A DNA stretch of 64,000 bases from Beauveria sp. NWAFU-1 (taxonomy: Eukaryota > Ascomycota > Sordariomycetes > Hypocreales > Cordycipitaceae), in contig JANBXD010000005.1 of the NCBI GenBank assembly GCA_024472245.1, positions 868,001-932,000 on the forward strand, written 5' to 3'. Position numbers and translations under genes: made by a program. Below are positions 44,326-55,637 of the stretch, one piece after another. Below the pieces are notes generated by a model, which had not been told where the DNA came from, made no database searches, and worked only from the letters and a program-made list of their open reading frames with translations. The first letter of the stretch is position 1, and each line of letters opens with the position of its first letter.

Positions 44326-45142
44326 TCAGCTTTGCTTCACGAAGCTCAACTCCTCATCCCACCAAGCACAGAAGGTGCGAATCCGCTCAGTTCGCTCTTC
44401 TGCCAATTTCCGCCCGGTTTCGGTCTGCACATATTCGTTTTGTTATCCATCAAGCGCACCCTCGCTGGAAACCCACTCACCTTCATCATTGGCATCAACT
44501 TGTCCAACTTCTCAGTCATGTGCTCTCTCGAGAGTTGCATGCCCTTCAGTGGCATTTTTGCGCCACCAAACGTGAATGCCCGCCCAATACCAACGGCTCC
44601 AACGGCGTCGAGCCTGTCGGCATCTTGGATAACACCAAGCTCCGGGTGCTCCCAGAGAACTTGCCGCGTGCGTTCTGGATCACGCTTCTCCGTAGAGTAT
44701 GACACAGAATTCACCACTGCAATGATTTTTGCAGATAAAGTGGCAGGCACAGCAGCTGCATTGAGAATTTGAGTCAAGATTGACCCGTCTGCATCCTCCT
44801 TGGCGTATTTCTTGTCCGTAATATCATGCAGGAGCCTATACGGGTTCATCTCTGTTATACTTTGATCAACTGGAATGTATTTTTTCGGCATGTAGCTTAC
44901 GCTGCGAGTAAAATTGCTGTCAGATCCAGTTCCAACGGCTCGTGATTGACTTCAGCAGCAAAGATGCTGTGAGCAAGGGCAGTGACGCGGAGGATGTGCT
45001 CAAAATCATGAGACGCATCGAACTCGGCCATCTGTCCCCTAACTGACAGAGCCACGGACTGAAAGATGGCATCCGTGGTGGGAAGATCTGAGCCTCTTGG
45101 GCCGGCGCGAGCCGCCTCTAGAATCTTGGCCACTCTATCCAT
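44326..45142 (-). CDS. HD-domain metal-dependent phosphohydrolase
   Basis: Exons 44901-45142, 44481-44835 and 44326-44424; phases agree and give 231 residues. The HD superfamily signature is complete after splicing: HDFEHILRVTALAHSIF supplies the first His, and the exon 1-2 junction creates AALLHDITDKKYAKED, the HD pair. QDADRLDAVGAVGIGRAFTF carries the last Asp. The C-terminal exon (TETGRKLAEERTERIRTFCA) is typical of the YedJ/YpgQ-like family. Members are small hydrolases, some acting on nucleotides; the natural substrate is usually unknown. It is convergent with the fusion gene (about 200 bp between stops) and may belong to the same patch. Confidence 0.88.
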
Positions 45143-46656
45143 ATGGTGAGTTCAAATGAGACAAGCGCGAAGCCGCAGTTTACAAACATGAGTAGTAGAT
45201 GGAGGAGAGCGATTTATAAGTGTCGTATGGAGGGTAGAAATTACAAAGATCGACACAGAACTGACTTTGCACTGAAACAGCATCACAGCTGTCTCGGGGA
45301 CATTTTTTCGGGCTGTATATATTTTATGCATGTCTTAGCCGTTCGTGGCACACCGAAATTCCATCTAACAGATCCGATATCTGACGACGCACTTGGTCCT
45401 TATGGCTAACAGTCAAGCTCAAACTTGGCATTTTCCAATCAAATTTGACAGTATGTCAAGTCAAGTTATCAATTCAAGTCCAGGGTCATCATTCAATCAA
45501 CCAAATTGTCTCGTCTCCGCTCTTCAGCAGGCATCTCATCGCCATCCTTTGCGTAATTACAGTCTACCCGCGTCTTGCCGCACCATAGTGATGGCTAGTG
45601 TAGGAGCCGCGGGAACAGATGCAGTGCTCCCATTGCTGCTGGGTTGCAGCCCTCTGCGCCTCAAGTTTGGCAATTCCACGATAGACGGCCACATCGCCGG
45701 GCTCTGTGCTTGTACCAATGTCTGCGGCAATGGAGACATCCTGGCCATACATGGCCGTGGCTGGTGCAGTCGCCGCTAGAGGCAATATAACCCGCGATCG
45801 GCTCTCCGTACTAAGTTGTGACCCGACAACAAACGGTGCAGTCACTGCTGGAGCAGACACGACAATGACATTCACTGCAACTGGATCAGACACAGATATA
45901 CCTGTTATAGTAATGACAGGCGCAGCCGCTGCGAGACTAGCCATTTCTCCTCCCGCGCGGGCCACGCGAAGCCGAATTTACATCACCCATTTCCGAATCC
46001 TCGGCCATGACCTAACGTGTCTACAAGTTTCTCCTCGCAGAATTCTTCCCATCGTTCCTGCTTCACGCAGTGGGTTCTTCTTGGAATTTCGGAACTGCAA
46101 ACATCTTCTGCGTCTATTAGTGCCGATGCGTTGGTAAAATGTAACCAATTACGACACTTTATCACCAACACGGCACAAGAGACAAGAAACTCGCCAAAAG
46201 TCAGTTGTCATGTGTCTACAGTCACTCGTCAGGACATCAAAAGCCATTAGACCAGGACAATACAGTGCCGATATATTAAGAATCAAAGCCAGCATGTGAA
46301 TACAAAAAGCCCTTGCTCGTGGCGGGCATCAACAGACGCGTGCGCCAAAGAACCCACAAAAGAAATAATACATAATGGCTCAAACGTAGCCCATGCCATG
46401 GTCGCCTGAGTGAGGGAACCTCAGCTCTTGATGTTTTCCCTCGGCGCATGTCTTCCCTAAACAAACGCAGAAAATACAATGGGCAAGAAAAAAGCCCGCT
46501 CGCCATCATCTATGACAAGAACGCTCAAGTCTATATCAAAGCTCCGTTGAAGGGTTGTGTCCAGAGTCTCTGTAGTTAGGCGCTATTGCAAGGCATGAAT
46601 GTCTTGATGAGTGTAGTCGTTCCGGCGTGCAACGCTTGGCCTATGGTGCCATGCCG
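45143..46656. other. Interval without a supported gene
   Basis: 1.5 kb. A minus-strand frame from an ATG at 45944 to 45564 (126 codons, Ala/Val/Thr-rich, containing PVITITGISVSDPVAV) is the only candidate. It has no domain and overlaps an equally long plus frame, so I leave it uncalled. Confidence 0.4.
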
Positions 46657-47736
46657 TTAGTAGCTTTCGGCCGTGGCAGGGGCCGAGGCTATTTGCGTTC
46701 CGGACACGATCCATATTACAACGACAACTGTTGAGAACAGTAGCGTGCGCACAAAGGTTCGGACCTGAACCGGACTGTGCAGAAAGGTTTCGTCTTCGTA
46801 TCTTGGTATCAACGAGGACTGAAAGGCGTTGATGTAGTCAATGTCGCAATCCCGAACCTTGGGGGAGGCGAATGCCCTATACTCGTCCAGCGCAGGGTCA
46901 ACTTCCCATCCTGCGATTCTGCGGGCGGCGGCAACAACACAGCCGGTGCGATGCTTGCCGTGGTTGCAGTGGACAAGAAGGGGATAGTTTCGCTTGTCAA
47001 GAGTGAGCTGGAGAATGGCGGCCATTGTATCAAGCGGTATGGCCTCCTTCTTGGTGCCTTTCATGTCAAAAGTGACCTGGCGGATGCCATTGGTGTGGGC
47101 AAAGGCAGCGAGGTCAGTTTGGAGCTCCTCCTTTCTGACTAGGGTGACAATAGTCTTGATCTTGAGACTCTGGAAAAATTCAAAGTCTTGCTGCTTTGGA
47201 TAACTGCTACGGTAGAGACCAGGGACGACGACGCCAAAGTTGAGCGGCTGCCCGGCTAGGGGCACGAGGGGATAGTCGATTGTCTGATGAATGGTGGGAA
47301 GCAGCGGCGATACTTTGGCTGCCGGGACAGTGTCAGGAGTGAGCGAGATGGGTAGCGGCATCGCTGACTGCATACCTGACTTTTCGAGAGTAGCGGAATC
47401 TCTGACACCGGTGATGCTGCTCTGACGGCGCAGAGCAGCGACTGCGTCGTTGGCGGGCGTGTTGCGCAATCCTTCTTCTATTTCAGTGGCGTACTGAAAC
47501 ATGTCTTCCCTGTAGGAACTTCGCGAGCTTCGTCTAGACTGAAAGGACGATCCGGAAGAGGATGAAGAGCTAGCAGAGGATGTGTAGTTGGAGTCGTCAA
47601 AGAAGACGGCCTCTTCAGCGTAGACACGAGAGTTGCGTTTGGCCGTGCTGATTTTTGAGGAGGCGGAGGACACGTAGTTTGAATCTTGAAAGAAGATGGC
47701 TTCTTCAGCATAGACACGAGAGTTGCGTTTGGCCAT
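46657..47736 (-). CDS. Siw14-like dual-specificity phosphatase with C-terminal membrane anchor
   Basis: 359 residues, intronless. The catalytic domain covers about residues 155-315: PLNFGVVVPGLYRSSYPKQQ at its start, LKIKTIVTLVRKEE, and the active-site loop VHCNHGKHRTG with Cys257 and Arg263. This matches fungal Siw14/Oca phosphatases, some of which hydrolyse inositol pyrophosphates. A hydrophobic segment near residues 330-346 (LLFSTVVVVIWIVSG) suggests a membrane anchor, which the yeast prototype lacks. The N-terminus contains a near-perfect 30-residue tandem duplication starting AKRNSRVYAEEA at residues 2 and 32, followed by a Ser run. The start codon itself lies inside the repeat, so the true start is uncertain. 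Confidence 0.85.
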   Translation of the reverse strand: MAKRNSRVYAEEAIFFQDSNYVSSASSKISTAKRNSRVYAEEAVFFDDSNYTSSASSSSSSGSSFQSRRSSRSSYREDMFQYATEIEEGLRNTPANDAVAALRRQSSITGVRDSATLEKSGMQSAMPLPISLTPDTVPAAKVSPLLPTIHQTIDYPLVPLAGQPLNFGVVVPGLYRSSYPKQQDFEFFQSLKIKTIVTLVRKEELQTDLAAFAHTNGIRQVTFDMKGTKKEAIPLDTMAAILQLTLDKRNYPLLVHCNHGKHRTGCVVAAARRIAGWEVDPALDEYRAFASPKVRDCDIDYINAFQSSLIPRYEDETFLHSPVQVRTFVRTLLFSTVVVVIWIVSGTQIASAPATAESY

Positions 47737-47760
47737 GCTGATCTTTGAAGAAGCGATGAT
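47555..47760 (-). repeat. 90-bp tandem duplication at the Siw14-like gene start
   Basis: Two near-identical 90-bp units (GCCAAACGCAACTCTCGTGT in both). The similarity also extends upstream of the ATG: TCTTCAAAGATCAGCATGGCC versus TCCTCAAAAATCAGCACGGCC. The ATG corresponds to ACG in the internal copy. Confidence 0.85.
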
Positions 47761-48385
47761 CTTTGGAAGAGGTAGAGAGCGATTCGAAAACGTCGGCCGC
47801 GGAGAGAAACAAATAGAGTGGCACGAACTGAATCGGAGTGGCTTGACAAGAAGATTTGTAAATCGAGCGCTTCAATCGAGCGCGCCTCGTGAAATTTAGA
47901 AAGCTTGATGATGTGGCCAGGCGAGTGCAAAAGGAGCGCTTTATGAATGCTGTAATGATCCAAGTCAGGGCCCGCGCGGAGCAGCAGCGTAAAGCTACAG
48001 ACGATTGGAACACATGTCGGAGACGGGTTTGACGAGTGAAGGCATCTTGTCGAGTTTTAGGCGGGAAGAAGATGGTATTGAATCGAGATGAGCGTGCCCT
48101 CGGTGAGAGAGAATGGTTGAGACAGGATGTAGAAGCGAGAAGAGGTGGAAGAGGCAAGGATTCGGTTTTAGATGGGGGCTTGGGGGAGACGGGGCGCGCG
48201 AGAGCAGGCCAGACGGTGCCCCGGGCGCGAAAAGCGAGGCGAGTCTGAGTCTGGAGTATCAGTATGGATAGGTACTTGAAGAGCGGGTTGGTTTTGGTGG
48301 TTGTTTGGTTGAAGAAGTGGACAAGGATGAGGTACCGAGACGCTTGTGCAGGGCTAAGAAATAAAACTTGCTTTTAGCGTTGCAA

Positions 48386-48440
48386 GGTGCTGTAAAATAG
48401 ACTTTACAGCGAGAAGGGTGCTGTACAATAGACTTTACAG
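48386..48440. repeat. Two 24-bp direct repeats, each a small palindrome
   Basis: GGTGCTGTAAAATAGACTTTACAG at 48386-48409 recurs with one change at 48417-48440. Within it CTGTAAA and TTTACAG are inverted around ATAGAC. The single A-to-C change in copy 2 breaks one pair. Confidence 0.85.
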
Positions 48441-49940
48441 TGTGCAGGCCAACCTGTACGCCCTGAAAGTCTCCCGCGCCGCCTAAAAGTCAATCAAAAA
48501 CAGGAAGGTGGGAGGACCCTGGATCTGCGCTGCGCTGCATCAGGGCCAAGTATGGATACCTTTCAATCCATCAGTTTTTGGTGACGACAGAGGTACCGTT
48601 GCACTTGACGCGTTAGAATGTACCTATTTAACAAGGCAACAACATAATGCCAAGAGCACTGTACGGCAGCAAAGATGCAGATCTTTTAGAGTAGTGTTTT
48701 TTTTTTACGATTCAGAACAACACAGCCCGAGGAGACATTTGAAGAAATTTGCTACGTCTTTCTTTCCATTCTTCCTCGTCGTGTTTCCATGTGTCGACTC
48801 TTGCTTTGCGTTGTGCCCTAGCACAGTGTCTGTTTGCGCTCGAGGCATCTTCCGCTCAAATTTCTGCAACTCTCCGCCCTCCCCATCACCACATCCCCGA
48901 ACCCTGCTAGAGCCCTCCACATCATCTACTTGCTTTGCGGATCTACTTCCTTCATGCAGACTGGCGTCATTGGTCTAAGCAAGCCAAGCGAGCATCAAGT
49001 CAAACGAGCCACCACAGCGCTGCTCAATCGCTACGGGCCACGCAACCAAGCCGTCTTCACAGCCAATACATTGTCACCACATCAACCCCCGCGCCCGCCG
49101 CCATCGCTAGCCAAGCAGCCCTCTTGTTAGATGTGATTACTCTGGCGGCCGCACCCATTTGCCAGGTTGCCAGGTCGCCGTTTAGCGTGTCAAACCTTCA
49201 GTGTGTGTGGTGCCTCTAATATTTAGCAGTACTGGTCTGGTACACTTCGCTCAACCTTGGATCGACTTGCCCAAGGCGACGACACTTGCCAGCCGACTCA
49301 CTGCCTGCTAGCTTTGGTTCCACGCTCGCGTTGCATTGCAGCCATGCCTTACCCTTCTGCCTACCGAGTACCAGACGGAATCACCCCGATACCTTGCTTG
49401 CTTGCCTGTCCACCTATTGCAGCGTCGACATTCAGCTTGCGCTAGTGGACTGCATAATGTCTCAGCCGGACAGAATCCCGGGGTATGCCTGTCTGTCTAG
49501 GCAGGACTCAACAGTCAGACTTCAAGCCAACTCATCCATCACTCAATGTGCATCAATCTCTGGCGAAACTGACCCTTTGTGGCTACGTCTTTCAAGGTCA
49601 TGTCCGTCCATGCTGCTGATCTAGCGTCAATCTTGCACTCTAGTGCCACTCGCGACATGCCGAAGCAACAGAAAGGTTTGCCCGCCGCGGAAGAGAGCGA
49701 CCGTGCAGCACTTGTCCGAGTCCGCTAAATCCGTTGTCCACCAAGACGCCACTTTTTATCTTGTCCTGCGAAGAAAAGTATGGTTTTCAGGTGCATCAGG
49801 CCATCTCCCAAGAGTCTGGCACACGAACTACCGCCATGCCCACTCGCATCCACTGCGTTGTTTTCTACCTCTGCTAATTTGCACTCTCGCTTTATCAATC
49901 GTGGAGGACAGAGAATGGGGTACAAGAAAAACCCTTGCAA

Positions 49941-50372
49941 ATGCAGACGCTCCTGTTGGCTGCCGTCGCCATTGCTACCGTCGTTATCGTGCAACACAGC
50001 ATTTGCGCGAGTGTGTCTGCCAGAGACAAGACTATTAATTCGACCCGTTTCCACAGGTCCAGGCCTTTGCGCCGTCTCAAACAGCCAACTCACCTGCTGC
50101 ACTCGCAATATCGTAATTACGGACACCTCGGATATGGAACGGCCGGATGTTCTGGCCCCCAGCCTGCTCCTACCAGGCTCGCCGCACTTCAGGCTGTTTC
50201 TCGACCAACCATCAGATTATCTTTGCTCCTCCCCGCTAACCCCATCCCGGACAGCACACTCGATCCGTCCGTTACTGTGCTAGTTATTAGAAGTTGTTGC
50301 GTTGCGCCAACCGGCCATTCGGACCTTGTAATTACGACGGCAACCTCCATTTCGTGTCCAACCAACATTTAG
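49941..50372 (+). CDS. Possible small secreted protein (uncertain ORF)
   Basis: A 143-codon frame opens with a strong signal-like segment (MQTLLLAAVAIATVVIVQHS, then ICASVSA). The remainder is basic and Ser/Pro-rich with no domain. A 167-codon frame overlaps it, and codon use does not separate them, so it may be chance. Confidence 0.2.
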   Translation: MQTLLLAAVAIATVVIVQHSICASVSARDKTINSTRFHRSRPLRRLKQPTHLLHSQYRNYGHLGYGTAGCSGPQPAPTRLAALQAVSRPTIRLSLLLPANPIPDSTLDPSVTVLVIRSCCVAPTGHSDLVITTATSISCPTNI

Positions 50373-51422
50373 AAATTGAGACCTTTGTGCGTGTTCATGT
50401 ATAAACCATCTCACGCGACACGCTGCCGAAAGCGGGATAGACACCAGTTCGTCACGCTCGAGTTTCTGCACCAGGCTGCCAGGCCATTCCAGAGTTGCGT
50501 TGCGCTACCCAAGCCTAGCCCATGCGTCAGCCAATATTTATGTCTTGACTCTGGATCGAGCTAGCATGTTTATCATGATACTGTTGTCTCTAAGCGGCAT
50601 CCTCATCATGTCATCTTAGAGCAGTTGAAATAAAAAAAGATGTTGCCTTCAACTCACGTACCCCTTTTGTGCTCTTCACGCGATGACCTGCCCCTTGCGT
50701 TGACCGAACCTGCGCTGGCCCCGGGCTGCCCGGGATGCTGCTCGATTCGTCACCGAGGCACGCCCATCTTTCAGTAGATCGAGGCCGATCTGTTGGGCGC
50801 GACCCAGATCCCTGGACCGGTTTCTCCGTCGCATTGCGGCGTAAATTCATGTAGCATCGTTTCCATTATTTGTCGACTCTGATGAAGGAGAGATTCATTC
50901 CTTGCTACCTGCCCCAATGTCTTTTTGTGCCGGGTTGGGATTGGTGCCCTCAGCACACCAGCATCTCTAGACGCCTTCCGGACATCAGCTATCAGTTTAC
51001 GCCAAAACTGACGGCTCGCACCCTATTCTTGACTTGACAAAACTGCGTAGAGGGGCACTTAAACCAACTCGTGTGTGAGGAAAAGCATTATGGCGACGAG
51101 AAAATTCTGTAGCACGGGCCTGAGCCTTCCTTGCCGAGATACCCTAGGCTTTCAGCTGCGTTGCCAACGATGCAATCATCAACGTCGCGATAGTTCCTGT
51201 TACTTTGTTCTTTGTGTGCGTGTATATATATGCATGAGGCTGTGATGAACAATGTATACCCCTTGTCTAACTCCCCGAAGCCAATGCTACTGTCAAACTT
51301 TTTAAAATGTACCCAAAGAAAAGGAGGAGAAACTCCATCATCGAAGAGGCAGCGAAACCAAAACACCTTCCTCCCAAGAAAGAAACATTCAACCCTCACT
51401 CATCACGTAGTAAGCCGCCCAA

Positions 51423-53833
51423 TTAATATCGCCCCTGAACCAGCCACCTCGCAGCACGGTGTCCCAGCATCACAGCCAGGATACCCGCGCCGTACGCGCC
51501 ACTCTCATCGACGTCCCGGCCCGCCGTCCACATCTCCCAGCCGAGCCAGCAAACGGCGGCCAGTTCCGCGACGCCCAGCGCCGAGAGCACGGCGTCAAGC
51601 AGCGTCGGCTGTCGCTGTCTTTGTTGTTGTTGTTGTTGTGGCTGCGCGTCGCCGTCGTGAGTGCTGCTCAGTGCGACGACGCCCGCGGCGACGAGCACCA
51701 GGCCCTGCAGCGGTATTCGGTACGGTACCGAAGAAGCAAAGAAGCAAAGAAGAAGCCAGAGGGGAAGCAGCACGCAGAGTGTCGTCAGCGCGAGCGGCTG
51801 CTGCTTCTGACGACGGTGCGGGGGTCGCTGCTGCTGGTGCTGGTTGTTGTTCTCTGAGCGGTGCCGCTTAGAAAACGGCAACGACGACGACAACGATGAA
51901 GAAAAGGAAGCAGTGAGGAGTTGAGAAGCGCCGCCGCCGCCGCCGCCGCCGCCGCCCTGCTGCTCGTTGCCAAGGCTGAAGCTCTCGCCGAGCAAGTCGG
52001 CCAGCGAGTTGGCTTCGTCGTTGGGCTTTTCGGGCGCAAAGAAGCGCGGGTTGCGAAACGTCATACTCGCCTGCGCGTCATCGTCGTCGTCGTCGTTGTC
52101 ACTAGCCGCCGAGTTGCGATTTCTAAACTTTGCATTGTCGCGGCTGCTGCTGAAGAAGACGTCGTCTTGCTTGACGGGCTTTTTCCGGAGCACCGGCGCG
52201 TTGGGCGGGTTGCGCAGCTGTCGCGCAGGGTTGGTCGGCGCCGGGGGCACCTTGAACCAGAAAGGGCGCTGGTTATTGCTGCTGCTGCTGTCGTCGTGCG
52301 TCGGGGACTGGCCAAAAGGGCGGAGAATGTCCTTGTTCGGCGCGGTGGTGGTGGTGGTGGTGGTGGTGTTGGTGCGGAACGCGCGGTGAGGGGGCTGGCT
52401 CGGCGACCAGTCCATTTCGTCACCCGAGTCGGCGTGAGCGGCCGATGACGGCTGCAGTGGCGTGTTGTTGAAACCGCGCTGCATCATCTTGAGCTGGCTC
52501 GGCGGGACAAAGGCGCTGCCGGGTGTGCCGGGCGTTGCCGTCAGGGAAGATGTGCCGCCGCCGCCGCTGCCGGCTTTCTGCGGCGTCGAGTCGAGGGCCT
52601 CGTTGAAGAGCTCGGAAAAGGTCTTGGCGTCTTGTTCTCTGCGCTTGGCCGGGGTCATGCTGCGGCGCGGCGTCAAGGGTTTGTCGTCGTGACGGAAGAG
52701 CGGCGTCGTGTCTACTTTGATGGACCTGCTCGCGATGAAGTAAATCTGGAATGCGTTAGTGCCGCTGACGACGCAGTTGGTCAGGTGTGTACCTACAAAA
52801 CACATGATGCCTGCCGTGGCGAGGTGTACGCTCAACTGCGCGCTTTGCGATTGCGCCGCGCCGCCCTGCATGCTCAGCACGCTCCGGAAGAGGATGCGAA
52901 AGAAGACAATCAACCCCTGGAACGAGTACCACCGCGTAAAGCCCAGCAAATGCCTCGTAAAGCCCCTTGAAAATTGCACAAAGTGCGGGTTCCACCACGC
53001 CGAGAGAATGGCCGCCGCGATGCTCGTCCGTATCAGCGCATCTCCGTCCGGTAGCCACGCCAGAGCCATCCTCGTCGCCGCGAGTCCCTTGACAACCACG
53101 CCCGAGTCGTCTGGGTCATACAGGCCGTTATCCTGCCGTTCCAGCGCCCGCACGACATGCTGCAGGTGCCAGAGCAGCTGCGCCGCGAGCCCCGCGCGCC
53201 AGAGCCACGCGCCGACCACGCCGACCGCGTCCAGGATGCCGGCACTCCGCGTCGTCGCCGTCGCCGCCGTGCGCCCACGGCTCTTGTCCATCATGCGGCG
53301 CAAATGGTCCGTCTTGGCCGTGTAGCCGGCCTGGCGGATGCGGTCCTGCACGGTGCCGGCGCACGCCTCGCAGACCTGCGGGTAGCGCCTCTCGAGATTG
53401 CGGCGGTAGCGGTAGTAGTTGCGGTCGAGCTCCGCGTAGTCGGGGTGCGACGGGTCGTCGGGCAGGTATTGCGCGAGAGACGCGGTGAAGAGCCGCTGGT
53501 TCTTGAGGCACGTGGAGCAAAAGACGGCGTCGGGCTCGATGGACGCGGCGGGCTGGGGGCGGGCGTATTGAGAGGGCGGTGCGGCTTCCCGCTCAGTCGC
53601 AACGGGCGGGTCGGTAATGTCTCCATTCTGGGGAGGAGAGTTTAGTGACATGTCCTGACAGAATAGTGTAGAGAAGGAAAATGACATACTTGGTCCAGAT
53701 AGTTTGTGGCATCGCAGGAGAGGCAGAGAAAGTCGGTTATCGTGCCGTCGTATTTGAGGCCTGTCTGCTTGCCGCAGTAGAAGCAACTGAGATGTTTGGT
53801 TCGTCCTATGCGCCGCATCGCATTCAAACACAC
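51423..53833 (-). CDS. ima1: Inner nuclear membrane protein Ima1 (Samp1/TMEM201 family)
   Basis: Exons 53690-53833, 52797-53627 and 51423-52745 give 765 residues. The Ima1 N-terminal domain is split by the first intron: CFYCGKQTGLKYDGTITDFL and CLSCDATNYLDQ, then VFCSTCLKNQRLFTASLAQY, YLPDDP and VCEACAGTVQDRI. These are the paired CxxC zinc motifs. The second intron (52746-52796, with CTAAC branch site) is a multiple of three and has no stop. Hydrophobic segments lie in the middle and near the C-terminus. Between them is a long disordered region with Ser, Thr, Asn and Gly runs from microsatellites. Ima1 connects heterochromatin and centromeres to the nuclear envelope in fission yeast. Start may be 53833 or 53818. 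Divergent from dsc3. Confidence 0.88.
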
Positions 53834-54363
53834 GCCGCGCCGAACAAAACAAATGCAGAGCCACGTCCCTTGAGAAAAGAAGTACGCGCTCGAAAGAGAA
53901 GCAAATCGCGGAAAGATGCTGTGATTGAAAGCTTGTAGATGTGGTTGTCAACAGGAAGAGATTCTGCCAGAGCGGTCAGGCAATAAACGTTCCCGAGACT
54001 GCAAGACCCGGAGGCGCCAGCTTGATTGTTAGCGCCTGTACGGATACTTGGAGGGAGCGGCCTGCCGAAGGAGCAAAGGGTCCTGAATTTTAATTGAAAT
54101 ACATATGAAATGTGTTCAATGAAAATAATAGATTTCCGGGGTAACTACCAATCGACCTGACACCCAGACGCGCAAGCGGCTACGACAAATCGACTTATAT
54201 AACCGTCAAACGGGAAGCCTTGGTCAACGCCTCGTCGCCGCTGCGTATGTGGGGTGAGCTCTCAACGTCCATTCATCAATCTCGAGCCCTCGGAACTACA
54301 TCACCATATACCAAGCTCATCCCCTCTCCCTTTCAAGTCGGCGTCCGCGCCCAGCATGCCACC
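53834..54363. other. Divergent promoter between ima1 and dsc3
   Basis: 530 bp with TTATATAA near 54194 on the dsc3 side. No exon seen. Confidence 0.5.
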
Positions 54364-55227
54364 ATGGCATCGACCACCGCACCCGCGCCCGCGTCGCCGC
54401 CTCTTCTCATCACCGTCCGCTTCTCCAGCGGCCTTGCCGATCTCGCCATCGACGTGCCCGCGCCCGACACCACCACCGTGCTCGCCTTCAAGCACAATCT
54501 CCGTCAGCGCATCGCCTCGCGCAGCCGTCTGCGCCTCATTTATCAGGGCCGCATCCTCCTCGACGGCGCCTCTCTCGCCACCGTCCTGAAACCGCTCCCC
54601 GCCGCGCCGCCAGCAGCAGCGGCAGCAGCGGCAGCGGATCCCAAGGGCAAAGCCGTCGACAAGCCGCGGCCGATCCGCGTCTACCTCAACTGCTCCATCG
54701 GTGACGAGCTGAGTACCGCGGAGCTCGATGCCGAAGAGGCCGAGGCCGCGAAGCCCCCAGAAGGCGGTGGCGCGGACCAGACTGCAGCGGCCGCCGGATC
54801 GGCAGCGTGGAAGAAGCCGCGGCCGAGGGGCTTTGATAGGCTGCTGCAGGCGGGCTTCACGCCGTCGGAGATTGCGACGCTGCGGACGCAGTTTGCGAGC
54901 ATCCGCACGGAGCGCTTCGCCTCCGACGCCATGCCCTCGCCCGACACGATGCGCGGCATGGAGGACGCCTGGATCGACGGCAACGCCGGCGAGCTGCCGT
55001 CGTCGTCAGTCGCGGGCGGTGCGCTCGACGACGACATGGCCAACATGTCGACCGTCCTCGACGTCCTCATCCGTGCGATGATGATTGGCTTCTTCTTCCC
55101 GCTCGGCAGCATGACCTGGCTGCTGCGTCAGGACGTCTGGGGCGAAAAGTGGCGCATCTTTGTCGGCTCCGGCGTCGTTCTGAGCCTGACCGTCGGCGTC
55201 TTCATGACCATGGGGAGCGAGCATTAG
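54364..55227 (+). CDS. dsc3: Dsc3, subunit of the Golgi/endosome DSC E3 ubiquitin ligase
   Basis: 287 residues, intronless. The ATG at 54364 has a good context (accATGg) and opens just before the ubiquitin-like domain; the frame is open 48 codons further upstream. The ubiquitin-like domain (~15-85) runs LLITVRFSSGLADLAIDVPA to LRLIYQGRILLDGASL. The DUF2407 C-terminal part has GFDRLLQAGFTPSEIATLRT, then MRGMEDAWIDG. Two hydrophobic segments end the protein: VLDVLIRAMMIGFFFPLGSM, and IFVGSGVVLSLTVGVFMTMG. In fungi the DSC complex ubiquitinates SREBP-type precursors and other membrane proteins. Confidence 0.93.
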   Translation: MASTTAPAPASPPLLITVRFSSGLADLAIDVPAPDTTTVLAFKHNLRQRIASRSRLRLIYQGRILLDGASLATVLKPLPAAPPAAAAAAAADPKGKAVDKPRPIRVYLNCSIGDELSTAELDAEEAEAAKPPEGGGADQTAAAAGSAAWKKPRPRGFDRLLQAGFTPSEIATLRTQFASIRTERFASDAMPSPDTMRGMEDAWIDGNAGELPSSSVAGGALDDDMANMSTVLDVLIRAMMIGFFFPLGSMTWLLRQDVWGEKWRIFVGSGVVLSLTVGVFMTMGSEH

Positions 55228-55637
55228 AAGCCCGGCCGCAAACTTTGGCGTCCGACTTTCCATCTTCTTATACCACTTTTGATTAGGGCGTTGCGGCGTG
55301 GCATCTGTACTTTTGGCTCTACGAATTAAGAATACTATTACTAGAAACGGACGGCTGGGTCATTGGGCAATTGCAATAAACATCTCTCCTTCACCTATGC
55401 TGCCATCACATATGCTAAATGCCAATGCTTTCAACGTCTCGCCATTTAAATGCGATAAAGCACAGACGCCTCTGATGGCTTTGATCTAAAATCATAATGT
55501 TGATGGCCAACAGTCCAAATGCCGATAAAACTCCATTACAACTATATAACACCCTTGGTTGCAAATGACGAAAATAAAGAACAGGCGCGCTGCAGGAAGA
55601 AAGACGAGTAGAAACAAGGGGTAAATCAGCAAGTCCA
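55228..55637. other. Convergent 3' flanks of dsc3 and mtr4
   Basis: 410 bp of A+T-rich sequence. No gene. Confidence 0.6.

Larger units (their letters stand above)
47737..51422. other. Gene-poor interval of 3.7 kb
   Basis: The left part is the leader and promoter of the Siw14-like gene. A 24-bp palindromic repeat pair lies at 48386-48440. The rest has only overlapping frames; the best is the secreted-type ORF at 49941-50372, listed separately. The right end is the 3' flank of ima1. Confidence 0.5.

Noticed and set aside
45564..45944. 126-codon Ala/Val/Thr-rich minus-strand ORF
   Set aside because: Low complexity, no family, and an overlapping plus-strand frame of similar length.
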